NCBI GenBank assembly: GCA_030613515.1
Contig: JAUWLT010000004.1
Coordinates: forward strand, 1 to 37,914
Source of the DNA: Desulfobulbaceae bacterium
GTDB lineage: Bacteria > Desulfobacterota > Desulfobulbia > Desulfobulbales > Desulfobulbaceae
Direction: 5' to 3'
DNA: 37,914 nt
Part shown: one piece after another, positions 22,389 to 31,771 of the stretch
How the letters are laid out: each line of letters starts with the position of its first letter
Position numbering within the stretch: the stretch's first letter is position 1
Translations under genes and position numbers: made by a program
Notes under the pieces: model-generated
The model's input: only the letters and a program-made list of their open reading frames with translations
Database searches by the model: none
What the model was told of the DNA's origin: nothing

Positions 22389-23590
22389 TGAGTCCTGAAC
22401 ATGGAGTAGCGGCAGCAACCGCCTTGACCAATTTTGTTTTCCCCAACGATCTTCATGTGCACTGGAGCCTGATGATCGTTCTGTATCCCTATATTACCGG
22501 TATTGTGGCCGGCGCATTTATAGTGTCCTCACTCTATCATGTTTTTCATATTGAATCATTGAAGCCGGTGTCCCGCTATGCCCTGATCTTTGCTCTGGCC
22601 TTTGTGGCCTTTGCCACCATGCCGTTGCTCAATCATCTGGGCCATCCTGAGCGGGCAATGAGTATGATGTTTACCCCGAGCGCCTCCTCGGCAATGGCCG
22701 GTTTCGGTTATATCTATTCCGCCTATACCGTGCTCCTTATTCTTGAGATTTTGCTTATCTATCGCCCGACCCTGGTTGCCCTGAAAAAGACTTCGACAGG
22801 CTATATGCAAAAGCTATACGGCGTCCTGACCCTGGGCAGTGACAACGTGTCGGAAAAGTCCCTGGCCCTGGATCATAAAATAATCGCCTTTCTGGCAGCC
22901 ATAGGTATTCCCATGGCCTGTACCCTGCACGGCTATGTCGGTTTCATCTTTGGCGGGGTCAAGGCTAATCCCATGTGGGCTACACCCCTGATGCCGGTTA
23001 TTTTTCTGCTGTCAGCCAGTGTCTCCGGCATTGCCGGTATTATCCTCTCCTATATCCTGATCAAGACCTTTACCCGTAAGGCCCTTGATATGGACTGTGT
23101 CCGGACATTAATCAAGTTCCTCTGGGGCTGCTTTATCCTGGACTTTGTTTTTGAGATGCTTGAGCTTTTCTCCCATTACTATATGGCGACACATCACTGG
23201 CATCAACTGCATGCTCTCTACTTTGGCCCGCTGTACGGAACCTTCTGGGTAGCCCAGGTCGGCATTTTCTCCGTCATTCCTTTTGTAGCGCTTGGCATAC
23301 TCTCCCTGGTGAAACTGCCCGATGGCGTGGTGAAGTTTTTTGGTTCCATTGTCTCATTGATGATCCTTATTCAGGTTCTGCTCATGCGCTGGAATGTTGT
23401 TATCGGCGGCCAGTTGATGTCCAAAAGCGAACGGGGCCATACGGTTTTTCATCCGGAATGGTTTGAGAAGGAGGGTATTCTGGTTTCAATTATTATCATG
23501 ATTCTGCCTATCGTTTTTCTCTTTCTTCTCAGCAAGGTTTTTCCTTTCTGGCTTGATGATGATCCGGCAGCAAATAAGCAGTCTGTCTGA
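22388..23590 (+). CDS. NrfD-family integral membrane subunit
   Basis: The 400-aa very hydrophobic product has about ten predicted helices, typical of the NrfD/PsrC/HybB superfamily, which binds quinol in the membrane but carries no redox cofactor. Examples of helices are YPYITGIVAGAFIVSSLYHVF, ALIFALAFVAFATMPLL and the late IIIMILPIVFLFLLSKVF. The four-residue DDDP tail is cytoplasmic or periplasmic. Co-transcription with the exported ferredoxin and tetraheme cytochrome points to a menaquinol-oxidising complex. Whether it pumps protons cannot be said. Confidence 0.9.
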   Translation: MSPEHGVAAATALTNFVFPNDLHVHWSLMIVLYPYITGIVAGAFIVSSLYHVFHIESLKPVSRYALIFALAFVAFATMPLLNHLGHPERAMSMMFTPSASSAMAGFGYIYSAYTVLLILEILLIYRPTLVALKKTSTGYMQKLYGVLTLGSDNVSEKSLALDHKIIAFLAAIGIPMACTLHGYVGFIFGGVKANPMWATPLMPVIFLLSASVSGIAGIILSYILIKTFTRKALDMDCVRTLIKFLWGCFILDFVFEMLELFSHYYMATHHWHQLHALYFGPLYGTFWVAQVGIFSVIPFVALGILSLVKLPDGVVKFFGSIVSLMILIQVLLMRWNVVIGGQLMSKSERGHTVFHPEWFEKEGILVSIIIMILPIVFLFLLSKVFPFWLDDDPAANKQSV

Positions 23591-23603
23591 TGAGTAGGTT
23601 GCT

Positions 23604-23678
23604 ATGAGAAAAAACACATTTTCCCAAGAACAATACAAAATGAAAGGAGGGCATACCACGTTGAATAAAAGGAGGTGA
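23604..23678 (+). CDS. Possible 24-codon leader ORF between nrfD and the HAO gene
   Basis: ATG 23604 opens a 24-codon frame (MRKNTFSQEQYKMKGGHTTLNKRR). It contains one strong ribosome-site sequence (GAAAGGAGGG) and ends in a second (AAAAGGAGGTGA) that matches the 16S tail over nine bases. The second is 5 bases before GTG 23681, which opens only 8 codons. No known peptide is recognised. It may be a translational leader or the remains of a lost gene. Confidence 0.3.
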   Translation: MRKNTFSQEQYKMKGGHTTLNKRR

Positions 23679-23767
23679 CAGTGCAGACAGCGAAAGTTTG
23701 CAGGTAATTCGTAGATCGAATTGCATCTGGTTTAAGGTTAAAGACGTTCATATCAGGAGGAAACTGA

Positions 23768-25363
23768 ATGAAACATTTGAAAAAAACATTTTGTATTGCA
23801 GTCCTTGGGCTTTTTGCTGCCGGTTCGGCCTTTGCCACCACTGAGCAGTCAAAAAATACCCAGGACGAGGCGGCTAAAGCAATAAATGTGAAATGTGTGA
23901 ACTGCCATTTGAAAGAGAACGTTTCCCTGGTGAAACAGTGGCAGCATTCACCCCATGCAGCGGCAAAAGATGGTCAGGTCGGCTGTTATAACTGTCATGC
24001 CGCCAATAAAGGCGATGAACTTGGCTATGAGCATGAAGGTGCATTTATCAAGACCATTCTCTCGCCCATTGATTGTAATTTTTGCCATGAGCGCGAAGTA
24101 AAAGAGATGGTTAACTCGCATCATGCCACTGCCGGTGAAATTATGGCTTCACTGGATAACGTGGTTGGTGAGGTTATCTGCTCCATGGAACCCACCAAGG
24201 CCGATGTTGTCAACGGCTGCTGGCAGTGCCATGGCTCAGTGATTAAGATTAAACGTGGTAAAGACGGCAAGCCGCTTCATAATGAAGCCAAGGCCGTTAT
24301 GATCGATTACATGACCTGGCCCAATACCGGCATTGGCCGGATCAATCCGGATGGTTCCAAGGGTTCCTGTATGGCCTGCCATTCCAAGCATTCCTTCCGT
24401 TCCTCGATTGCCCGTCAGCCTGAGAACTGCGGAAAATGTCATCTTGGCCCGGATCATCCGCAGATGGAGATCTATAACGAGTCTAAGCATGGTATTGCCT
24501 ATAATGCTTCTGTCCGTGAAGGCGGAGCCAACGGCATGAATATCCTAAAGAATGGATCCTGGGTATTAGGTAAAGACTATTATTCAGCTCCTACCTGTTC
24601 TACCTGCCATATGGGTGCTTATGTGAAACTGGACGGTGGAATTGCTCCGAATACCCATAACGTTGGTGATCGTATTTCCTGGACCCTGCGTCCGAAAGTT
24701 TCCGTTAAATTGAATCGTGTAATTTTTAACGACGGCACAGTTGCAGATGTACCTGGTGATATTCCGCCTATGGCCGGACAGGAAGCCAAGTATAAAACCT
24801 ATGTACTGAAAGACGGCAAACTGAAAAAAACCATGGCCACCAAGCAGGTTGCCAAGGTTATCTCTTGGGAAGATCGTCGTAACAACATGAAGGGCGCATG
24901 TAAATCCTGTCATGGTATGCAGCAGGTGGATAACTTCTACACCCAGTTTGATTCTCTTGTTGTTACCTATAATGAGAAGTTTGCCAAGCCGACCAAAATG
25001 CTGTACGGAATGGCAAAGAAGGATGGCCTGATCCATGGTTCTACCTTCCATACCGAACTTGGTTGGATCTGGTGGGAGATCTGGCATCATGAAGGTCGTC
25101 GTGCCCGTCACGGCGCTGCCATGCAGGGGCCGGATTATACCCATTGGCATGGAATGTACGAAGTTGCCAAGCACTTCTATTTTAAGTTTATCCCCGAGCT
25201 GATGCATCTTGCAGAGGCTAAAGGTATGACGGAGAAGTACGAGAAGGTTATCAACGAGTTGCTTGCCAAACCTGAGCATGCCTGGTACAAAGCAGGCTTT
25301 GATACTGGCCAGATGGAAGCTATCAAGGCTGAGGCTGCCGAACGTTACGGAGACAAGAAGTAA
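23768..25363 (+). CDS. Octaheme cytochrome of the hydroxylamine oxidoreductase family
   Basis: The 531-aa product has a signal peptide (IAVLGLFAAGSAFA) and exactly eight CXXCH heme sites: CVNCH, CYNCH, CNFCH, CWQCH, CMACH, CGKCH, CSTCH and CKSCH. The HAO-like C-terminal region includes WEIWHHEGRRARHGAAMQGPDYTHWHG. HAO relatives in nitrate-ammonifying bacteria (epsilon-HAO type) reduce nitrite to hydroxylamine or ammonium, while nitrifier HAO oxidises hydroxylamine using a Tyr crosslinked to heme P460. I could not align that Tyr with confidence. No NrfA is in the window, so this is probably the nitrite reductase. GGAGG ribosome site; a terminator follows. Confidence 0.9.
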   Translation: MKHLKKTFCIAVLGLFAAGSAFATTEQSKNTQDEAAKAINVKCVNCHLKENVSLVKQWQHSPHAAAKDGQVGCYNCHAANKGDELGYEHEGAFIKTILSPIDCNFCHEREVKEMVNSHHATAGEIMASLDNVVGEVICSMEPTKADVVNGCWQCHGSVIKIKRGKDGKPLHNEAKAVMIDYMTWPNTGIGRINPDGSKGSCMACHSKHSFRSSIARQPENCGKCHLGPDHPQMEIYNESKHGIAYNASVREGGANGMNILKNGSWVLGKDYYSAPTCSTCHMGAYVKLDGGIAPNTHNVGDRISWTLRPKVSVKLNRVIFNDGTVADVPGDIPPMAGQEAKYKTYVLKDGKLKKTMATKQVAKVISWEDRRNNMKGACKSCHGMQQVDNFYTQFDSLVVTYNEKFAKPTKMLYGMAKKDGLIHGSTFHTELGWIWWEIWHHEGRRARHGAAMQGPDYTHWHGMYEVAKHFYFKFIPELMHLAEAKGMTEKYEKVINELLAKPEHAWYKAGFDTGQMEAIKAEAAERYGDKK

Positions 25364-25396
25364 TAGAAACCGTATAATTCGTTTAGAGTAGAATCT

Positions 25397-25438
25397 CCGC
25401 CCCGTTTTCCACTTCAGGAAATCGGGGCGGTTTTTTTT
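25397..25438 (+). terminator. Rho-independent terminator of the HAO operon
   Basis: CCGCCCCG/CGGGGCGG stem of 8 bp, extended inside by TCC/GGA, followed by eight T. It lies 34 bases after the HAO stop. Confidence 0.9.
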
Positions 25439-25455
25439 ATTGAGGATTTGTAGAT

Positions 25456-26145
25456 ATGTACCGAGACAAAAAAAGAAAAACAATGCGGTTGGTAACGTTT
25501 GTTTTTGCTGCTTTGCTGGCAATGACTCTTTCTGTTTATGCTGAGGATAAAAAAGTAGAAACGCTGTTAGATCAAGTTATATCCTTAAAGCTTGGTTTGA
25601 ATGGATATGCTGTTGGTGAAAAACTTTCTGCTGACCAGAAAAAAACAGCTGAAAAGAATCCTGTGCAAGGTGATGCCTACGAGGGAACCTATAAGTTTAA
25701 TGCTGAGGAGCTGATTGTCGTTGTTGATGCAAAAACAGACAGAATTCTGGCCATGTATCAGCAAAAAAAAGATGCTGATAAAGAACAGTTTAAGGCAATG
25801 GTTGCCGGCCTGATGGATCATTTTGATACTCCCACCACCATGGCTCATGGCAAGATGCTGTACTGGGCATTTAATAAACACGGGGCTGTTTCAGAAGATG
25901 TTTTTAATGCCTCAAAAAAGATAAAGGAGACCAGTGATCTTGGGATTATAGCCACTGTTAAATTTAGTTCTGAGCTTGATATAACTCCTGATTTAACTGT
26001 GAAGCAAGAAGGCATGGAAGAAAAAAATGACGGAGTTAAAAAAGAAGGAAAGAAAGAAGAACAAACACCAACCGGAGCAATCTATTTTATTATTACTTCT
26101 GACCTTCTGGTCAAAGAGTTCATGGCCGATCACACTCAAGAATAG
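25456..26145 (+). CDS. Exported protein of unknown function
   Basis: The product is 229 aa from ATG 25456 (GAGG ribosome site); ATG 25483 is an alternative. A basic start and hydrophobic stretch (VTFVFAALLAMTLSVYA) give a signal peptide, so the mature protein is periplasmic. It has no Cys, no heme sites and no recognised domain. A Lys/Glu-rich run (NDGVKKEGKKEEQ) lies near the C-terminus. Base composition is more AT-rich than its neighbours, hinting at a different history. It follows the HAO terminator and precedes purA. I do not recognise it. Confidence 0.7.
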   Translation: MYRDKKRKTMRLVTFVFAALLAMTLSVYAEDKKVETLLDQVISLKLGLNGYAVGEKLSADQKKTAEKNPVQGDAYEGTYKFNAEELIVVVDAKTDRILAMYQQKKDADKEQFKAMVAGLMDHFDTPTTMAHGKMLYWAFNKHGAVSEDVFNASKKIKETSDLGIIATVKFSSELDITPDLTVKQEGMEEKNDGVKKEGKKEEQTPTGAIYFIITSDLLVKEFMADHTQE

Positions 26146-26187
26146 AATACCTGCCAGGTAAATTTTTCCGGCCGCATTTTCCTGAAT

Positions 26188-26216
26188 TTGACTTTTTCCT
26201 CACTCTTTGCTATATT
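26188..26216 (+). promoter_or_regulatory. Sigma-70-type promoter of purA
   Basis: TTGACT at -35 and TATATT at -10 are separated by 17 bases, close to consensus. It lies about 90 bases before the purA start. Confidence 0.75.
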
Positions 26217-26287
26217 TCTTCGTTTTGTGTGGGCTGCTTACTTCCGTGTCGGAATGGTATTCAGCCTTTCCTCTTGTAATTACCTAA

Positions 26288-27607
<1,320 letters not shown>

Positions 27608-27612
27608 GTTAA

Positions 27613-27682
27613 GGGTAAGGGAAAAGGGAAAAGGAAATTGGCCGTTGGTAGGTTTGTTCCTTTTCCCTTACTTTCTCCCTTG
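27613..27682. repeat. Heptamer array with inverted copy
   Basis: GGGTAAG, GGAAAAG, GGAAAAG and GAAATTG units are followed by a mirrored CCTTTTCCCTTACTTTCTCCCTT tract, forming an imperfect hairpin between purA and rpoZ. Confidence 0.65.
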
Positions 27683-27760
27683 ATTTTGCCATGACTGTGT
27701 CCCATTGTATGACAGATACAGTACGCTGATAATTATGTTTTTATTTTAAGGAGGCCGTAA

Positions 27761-28039
27761 ATGGCTCGTATTACTGTTGAAGATTGTCTTGAGCAGGTAG
27801 GTGATGATAATCGTTTTGCCCTGGTTCATCTTGCTGTTGAACGTATCCGTCAGCACAGGAAAGGAGAACCTTTCCTTGTGCAGGGGAAAAACAAGGAAAT
27901 CGTTATGACCCTGCGTGAAATTTCCGCCGGTGAGGTGACCTTTGAAAATATTCAGGAACTGCCTAAACAGCGCCGAGCCCGGGAAGAAGCAGACCGTGAA
28001 GAGACTGCACCGGCAGAAACTGAAGAAGATCAGGCATAG
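27761..28039 (+). CDS. rpoZ: RNA polymerase omega subunit
   Basis: The 92-aa product begins MARITVEDCLEQVGDDNRFALVHLAVERIRQ, the conserved omega core that clamps the beta-prime subunit and aids RNA polymerase assembly. The C-terminal 35 residues are acidic (REEADREETAPAETEEDQ), as is common in the family. A strong AAGGAGG ribosome site lies before the ATG. In many bacteria omega also forms part of a ppGpp site; dksA lies further along the same strand. Confidence 0.96.
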   Translation: MARITVEDCLEQVGDDNRFALVHLAVERIRQHRKGEPFLVQGKNKEIVMTLREISAGEVTFENIQELPKQRRAREEADREETAPAETEEDQA

Positions 28040-28057
28040 ACAGGTCATTGAGCAGTC

Positions 28058-29194
28058 ATGAGTAGATGTTATTATGAGATCCTTGAAGTATCAAGGGATG
28101 CCGGCGGGGAGGTCATAAAGAAATCCTACCGTAAACTGGCCATGAAGTATCATCCAGATCGCAACCCCAATGATGCAGAGGCGGAAGCATGTTTCAAAGA
28201 GGCTGCCGAGGCCTACGAAGTACTCAGTGATCGGCAGAAGCGGCGGATATACGATACCTATGGCCATGAGGGATTAAAGAATACCGGTTATTCAGGCCCA
28301 GGTAATGCTGGTGATATTTTTTCCAATATCAATGAGATGTTCGGAGATCTGTTCGGGTTCGGCGGTCGTTCACGCAGGCGCGATCCCAATGCCCCGGTGC
28401 AGGGCGATGACCTGCGCTATGATCTGGAGATTTCCTTTATGGATGCTGTGCACGGCGTTGAAAAGGAGGTCGAAATAACCAAACGTGAGACCTGCTGGAC
28501 CTGTGAAGGTTCGGGAGCCCGTCCGGGCCATAAACCCCAGACCTGCCCCACCTGTAATGGCCGTGGCCAGGTTATCCGTTCCCAGGGTTTTTTTCAGGTC
28601 AGTGCAACCTGTCCCCAGTGTCACGGTTCCGGCCAAGTCATTTCCGAACCCTGTGCTGACTGTAACGGTCAAGGACTGGTTAACCGGAAAAAGACGGTCA
28701 AGCTTAAGATTCCTGCCGGGGTAGATACCGGTTCCCGCATGCGATTAACCGGTGAAGGTGAGGGGGGCCGCCGTGGTGGTCCTTCCGGTGACCTGTACGT
28801 GCTTATTCACGTTTTGGAGCACGAGTTTTTCCTGCGTGACGGCCAGGTCATTTTTCTGAGCTTTCCTGTGCCCATGGTTAAGGCAGCCCTGGGTTGCGAG
28901 GTTGATGTACCCACCATTCAAGGTTCTTCCAAGCTGAAAATTCCGGCCGGTACTCAGGCCGGTAAACGTTTTACCCTGCGGCGACAAGGTGTTCCCAGCC
29001 TGCGGGGAGGCAGTCGGGGTGACATGGTTGTCGAGGTGCAGGTCCAGACTCCGACCAAGCTCACGAAAAAACAGAAGAAACTGCTGCAAGAGTTTGACGA
29101 TCAGTACCATGAGGAAGAAGAAGGCTTTTTCTCCAGACTGTTCCATGGTCATTTTAAAAAGTTTAAGAAAGAAGAAGAGAAGGAAAAGGCATAA
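28058..29194 (+). CDS. dnaJ: Chaperone DnaJ
   Basis: The 378-aa Hsp40 co-chaperone stimulates DnaK. It has an N-terminal J domain with the HPD motif (KYHPDRNP near residue 30), a Gly/Phe-rich linker ([13 protein letters not shown]), four zinc CXXCXGXG repeats ([32 protein letters not shown]), substrate-binding domains and a Lys-rich tail. It starts 18 bases after rpoZ, so the two are probably co-transcribed. dnaK and grpE are not in the window. It is complete, with all zinc cysteines present. Confidence 0.97.
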   Translation: MSRCYYEILEVSRDAGGEVIKKSYRKLAMKYHPDRNPNDAEAEACFKEAAEAYEVLSDRQKRRIYDTYGHEGLKNTGYSGPGNAGDIFSNINEMFGDLFGFGGRSRRRDPNAPVQGDDLRYDLEISFMDAVHGVEKEVEITKRETCWTCEGSGARPGHKPQTCPTCNGRGQVIRSQGFFQVSATCPQCHGSGQVISEPCADCNGQGLVNRKKTVKLKIPAGVDTGSRMRLTGEGEGGRRGGPSGDLYVLIHVLEHEFFLRDGQVIFLSFPVPMVKAALGCEVDVPTIQGSSKLKIPAGTQAGKRFTLRRQGVPSLRGGSRGDMVVEVQVQTPTKLTKKQKKLLQEFDDQYHEEEEGFFSRLFHGHFKKFKKEEEKEKA

Positions 29195-29199
29195 AAGCA

Positions 29200-29227
29200 G
29201 GGAATAGGGACAAGGGATTAGGGACGA
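29200..29227 (+). repeat. Heptamer array (GGGNNNN type)
   Basis: Four contiguous units: GGGAATA, GGGACAA, GGGATTA, GGGACGA, in the dnaJ-moaC gap. A short TGACACC-type repeat follows at 29248-29271. Confidence 0.8.
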
Positions 29228-29261
29228 GCAGGTTGCTCCTTAAGCTTCTGACACCTGACAG

Positions 29262-29759
29262 ATGACACCTATGAATACAAAATTTACCCATTTTGATGAT
29301 GCCGGTAATGCCCGGATGGTGGATGTAGGCATTAAGAAGGAAACCGTGCGGGTTGCGACAGCCGAAGGACGGATCACCATGCTCCCTGCTGCCTACGAGA
29401 TGGTGCGGGCCGGCACCATGAAAAAGGGTGATGTCCTGGGGGTAGCCAGGATCGCCGGCATCATGGCTGCCAAGAAGGTGGATTCTTTGATTCCTTTGTG
29501 TCATCCCCTGGCAATTACCAAGGCGGATGTCTCCTTTTCTTTTCATGACGACATTCACACCATCGGGATAGAGGCTACTGTCGGTATTACGGGCAGGACC
29601 GGTGTGGAGATGGAAGCGTTGACGGCAGTTTCTGTTGCAGCCCTGACTATATATGATATGTGTAAGGCCGTAGACAAGGGTATGGAAATTTCTGTTATCC
29701 GCCTGGTAAAGAAAAGTGGCGGCAAGAGCGGGGATTTTGTCAGGAGCTCGGACAGGTAA
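29262..29759 (+). CDS. moaC: Cyclic pyranopterin monophosphate synthase
   Basis: The 165-aa enzyme works with MoaA to make cPMP, the first stable intermediate of the molybdenum cofactor. Family motifs are [16 protein letters not shown] at the start, the [28 protein letters not shown] block with the substrate-binding His, and [28 protein letters not shown]. The start may be ATG 29262 or ATG 29271; neither has a clear ribosome site, and both lie in a short ACACCT repeat. It supplies the cofactor required by NapA. Other moa genes are not nearby. Confidence 0.95.
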   Translation: MTPMNTKFTHFDDAGNARMVDVGIKKETVRVATAEGRITMLPAAYEMVRAGTMKKGDVLGVARIAGIMAAKKVDSLIPLCHPLAITKADVSFSFHDDIHTIGIEATVGITGRTGVEMEALTAVSVAALTIYDMCKAVDKGMEISVIRLVKKSGGKSGDFVRSSDR

Positions 29760-29920
29760 TTGCTACCGCTGGTCTGCGGAAAAATTTTCTTTGTTACCGG
29801 CCGTCTTTGTGGTATGTCCTCTGATAGCGCAGTAAGTTGTACAGAGCTGTATCGAAATATTGTTCATTAACTGTACTGGAAATAATAACCGGCTTACAGA
29901 CCAATGACCGGAGAATAATC

Positions 29921-30283
29921 ATGGACAGCAAACAACAGCAGAAATTCAAGGAACAGCTTGAGCAGATGAAAAGGGATGTCATCTCTGATGTTGAGCAGAC
30001 GCTCGCAGACATGACCAGCCAGAACGGTAATATTCCTGATCCCAATGATCGTGCTACGATGGAGTCGGATCGAAGTTTTGAGCTTCGTCTGCGCGGCAGG
30101 GAGCGTAAACTGTTAGATAAAGTTGACGAGGCCATTGCCAGGATTGATGAAGGAACCTATGGTGTCTGTGATGAATGCGGTAAAGATATCCGCATGAAGC
30201 GTCTTGAGGCGCGGCCGGTGGCTAAGTTCTGTATAGATTGTAAGATCAAACAGGAACAGCGAGAAAAAGCCCAGGGACGCTGA
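29921..30283 (+). CDS. dksA: DksA/TraR-family transcription factor
   Basis: The product is 120 aa from ATG 29921 with a CCGGAG ribosome site; the longer track start is unsupported. It has a coiled-coil N-terminal region with an acidic tip (FKEQLEQMKRDVISDVEQTL; ATMESDRSFELRLRGRERKLLDKVDEAIARI) and a C4 zinc finger CDECGKDIRMKRLEARP...FCIDCK. Such proteins enter the RNA polymerase secondary channel and act with ppGpp in starvation responses. It is 5 bases before galT, so the two share a transcript. Confidence 0.93.
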   Translation: MDSKQQQKFKEQLEQMKRDVISDVEQTLADMTSQNGNIPDPNDRATMESDRSFELRLRGRERKLLDKVDEAIARIDEGTYGVCDECGKDIRMKRLEARPVAKFCIDCKIKQEQREKAQGR

Positions 30284-30288
30284 CGGAT

Positions 30289-31290
30289 ATGCCGGAATTA
30301 CGTAAGGATCCTATCCTTGGCCGTTGGATAATTATTGCCAGGGAACGCGGAAAACGGCCAACGGATTTTGTGGTTGAACCATCGAAAACCAAGGGAGGTT
30401 TCTGTCCACTTTGCCCTGAACACGAGAAAACAACTCCCGATGAGGTGCTGGTCTATGGACGCGAACCGTGGATGGGGCCGAACTCTTCCAGCTGGAAGCT
30501 GCGGGTCGTACCTAACAAGTATCCGGCCCTGGTCATTGAAGGGGAACTTGACAAGCAGGGGGAAGGGCTGTATGACCGCATGAACGGTATCGGTGCTCAT
30601 GAGGTGGTTATTGAGAGCCCCAACCATGAGGACCAATTTGCATTCCTGCCCCATGACCAGATGATCCTGACCTTTCGGGCCTTTCGCGATCGTATCCGTG
30701 ACCTTTCCCAAGATGAACGTTTTGCCTATGTCATGGTGTTTAAAAATTACGGCAAGTCGGCTGGTGCATCACTTGAACATTCCCATTCACAGCTTGTTGC
30801 TCTGCCCATTTTGCCCCGGATGGTGGTTGCTGAACTTGAGGGCAGTCTGGCCTATTATAAATATAAGGATCGTTGCGTTTTCTGTGATATCATTCGTCAG
30901 GAGATCCAGCAGGACATCCGGCTGGTGTGCGAAAATGACAAGTTCGTTACCTTGGCCCCATTTGCGCCCCGGTCTCCCTTTGAGATGTGGATTATGCCGA
31001 GAGAGCATCACTCCTCGTACATAAACCAGGACGAGGCCTCTTTGTCCGCCCTGACTAATATCTTTTCCGAGAGTCTCAGGCGTCTGGATAGTTGTATCCC
31101 GGGAGTGCACTATAATTTTGTTCTGCATACCCAGCCGCTCAGGTCAAAGTCGCTGGGCCATTATCACTGGCATTTTGAAATCGTTCCCAAGCTGAGCAGT
31201 ATTGCCGGTTTTGAGTGGGGATCAGGTTTCTATATTAATCCCATACCCCCTGAAGATACCTGCCGGTATCTGCGTGAAGTCGAGCTGTAG
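30289..31290 (+). CDS. galT: Galactose-1-phosphate uridylyltransferase family protein
   Basis: The 333-aa HIT-superfamily nucleotidyl transferase exchanges UMP between UDP-glucose and galactose-1-phosphate. It starts with ELRKDPILGRWIIIARERGKRP, has an N-terminal zinc site FCPLCPEHE, a second CxxC (VFCDII), a GASLEHSHSQLVALP segment and the C-terminal HYHWHFEIVP containing the catalytic histidine. The length is normal. In anaerobic lineages this family may act on other sugar phosphates or ADP/UDP-sugars, so the substrate is not certain. It sits in a dksA-galT-response-regulator run. Confidence 0.92.
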   Translation: MPELRKDPILGRWIIIARERGKRPTDFVVEPSKTKGGFCPLCPEHEKTTPDEVLVYGREPWMGPNSSSWKLRVVPNKYPALVIEGELDKQGEGLYDRMNGIGAHEVVIESPNHEDQFAFLPHDQMILTFRAFRDRIRDLSQDERFAYVMVFKNYGKSAGASLEHSHSQLVALPILPRMVVAELEGSLAYYKYKDRCVFCDIIRQEIQQDIRLVCENDKFVTLAPFAPRSPFEMWIMPREHHSSYINQDEASLSALTNIFSESLRRLDSCIPGVHYNFVLHTQPLRSKSLGHYHWHFEIVPKLSSIAGFEWGSGFYINPIPPEDTCRYLREVEL

Positions 31291-31300
31291 GAGGAATCCG

Positions 31301-31660
31301 GTGGAAGAAAAAAAGAAAATTCTGCTCGTTGATGATGAGGAAGGTATCCAGCTGTTATACCGGGAAGAATTTGAAGATGAGGGTTACCTGGTGGACTCGG
31401 CTATTAACGGTGAGGAAGCACTGGTGAAATTCAAGGCCGGCCCGCCGGACCTGGTAATCCTGGATATCAATATGCCGGGTATGAACGGCATCGAAGTGTT
31501 GCGGCAGATGAAGGAGATGAATGCCGAACTGCCTGTCATTCTCAGTTCTGCCTACCAGGAGTATAAGGAGGATTTCGGTACCTGGGCCTCTGAAGAATAT
31601 ATTGTCAAGTCAGCGAACATGGATGAACTCAAGGCCGCTGTTCATAAATATCTTGACTGA
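31301..31660 (+). CDS. Single-domain response regulator (CheY-like)
   Basis: The product is 119 aa from GTG 31301 with an AGGAGG ribosome site, chosen over the longer track start that runs inside galT. It contains only a receiver domain: acidic pocket LLVDDEEG, phospho-acceptor Asp in LVILDINMPG, the conserved Ser in LSSAY and Lys in YIVKSAN. With no output domain it probably works by protein contact in a phosphorelay or chemotaxis-like route. No cognate kinase is adjacent. Confidence 0.93.
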   Translation: MEEKKKILLVDDEEGIQLLYREEFEDEGYLVDSAINGEEALVKFKAGPPDLVILDINMPGMNGIEVLRQMKEMNAELPVILSSAYQEYKEDFGTWASEEYIVKSANMDELKAAVHKYLD

Positions 31661-31661
31661 T

Positions 31662-31769
31662 CAGAAGACAGAAACCAGAAACCAGAAGCCAGAGATCAGT
31701 GGACAGAGTAGATCTCTGTAGTTCTGGTCTTTGTCCTCCGGCTTCTGTCCTCTGACTTCCGGCTTCTGC
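31662..31769. repeat. Heptamer array with inverted arms
   Basis: Seven units beginning CAGAAGA, CAGAAAC, CAGAAAC, CAGAAGC, CAGAGAT are followed by seven mirrored units (GTTCTGG ... CTTCTGT, CCTCTGA, CTTCCGG, CTTCTGC). The whole can fold into a long imperfect hairpin filling the gap before the FolE2-like gene. Confidence 0.8.
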
Positions 31770-31771
31770 CA

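Noticed and set aside
24584-25522. 312-aa minus-strand ORF opposite the octaheme gene
   Set aside because: Shadow ORF: the plus strand carries eight heme motifs and a signal peptide, and this frame crosses the operon terminator.
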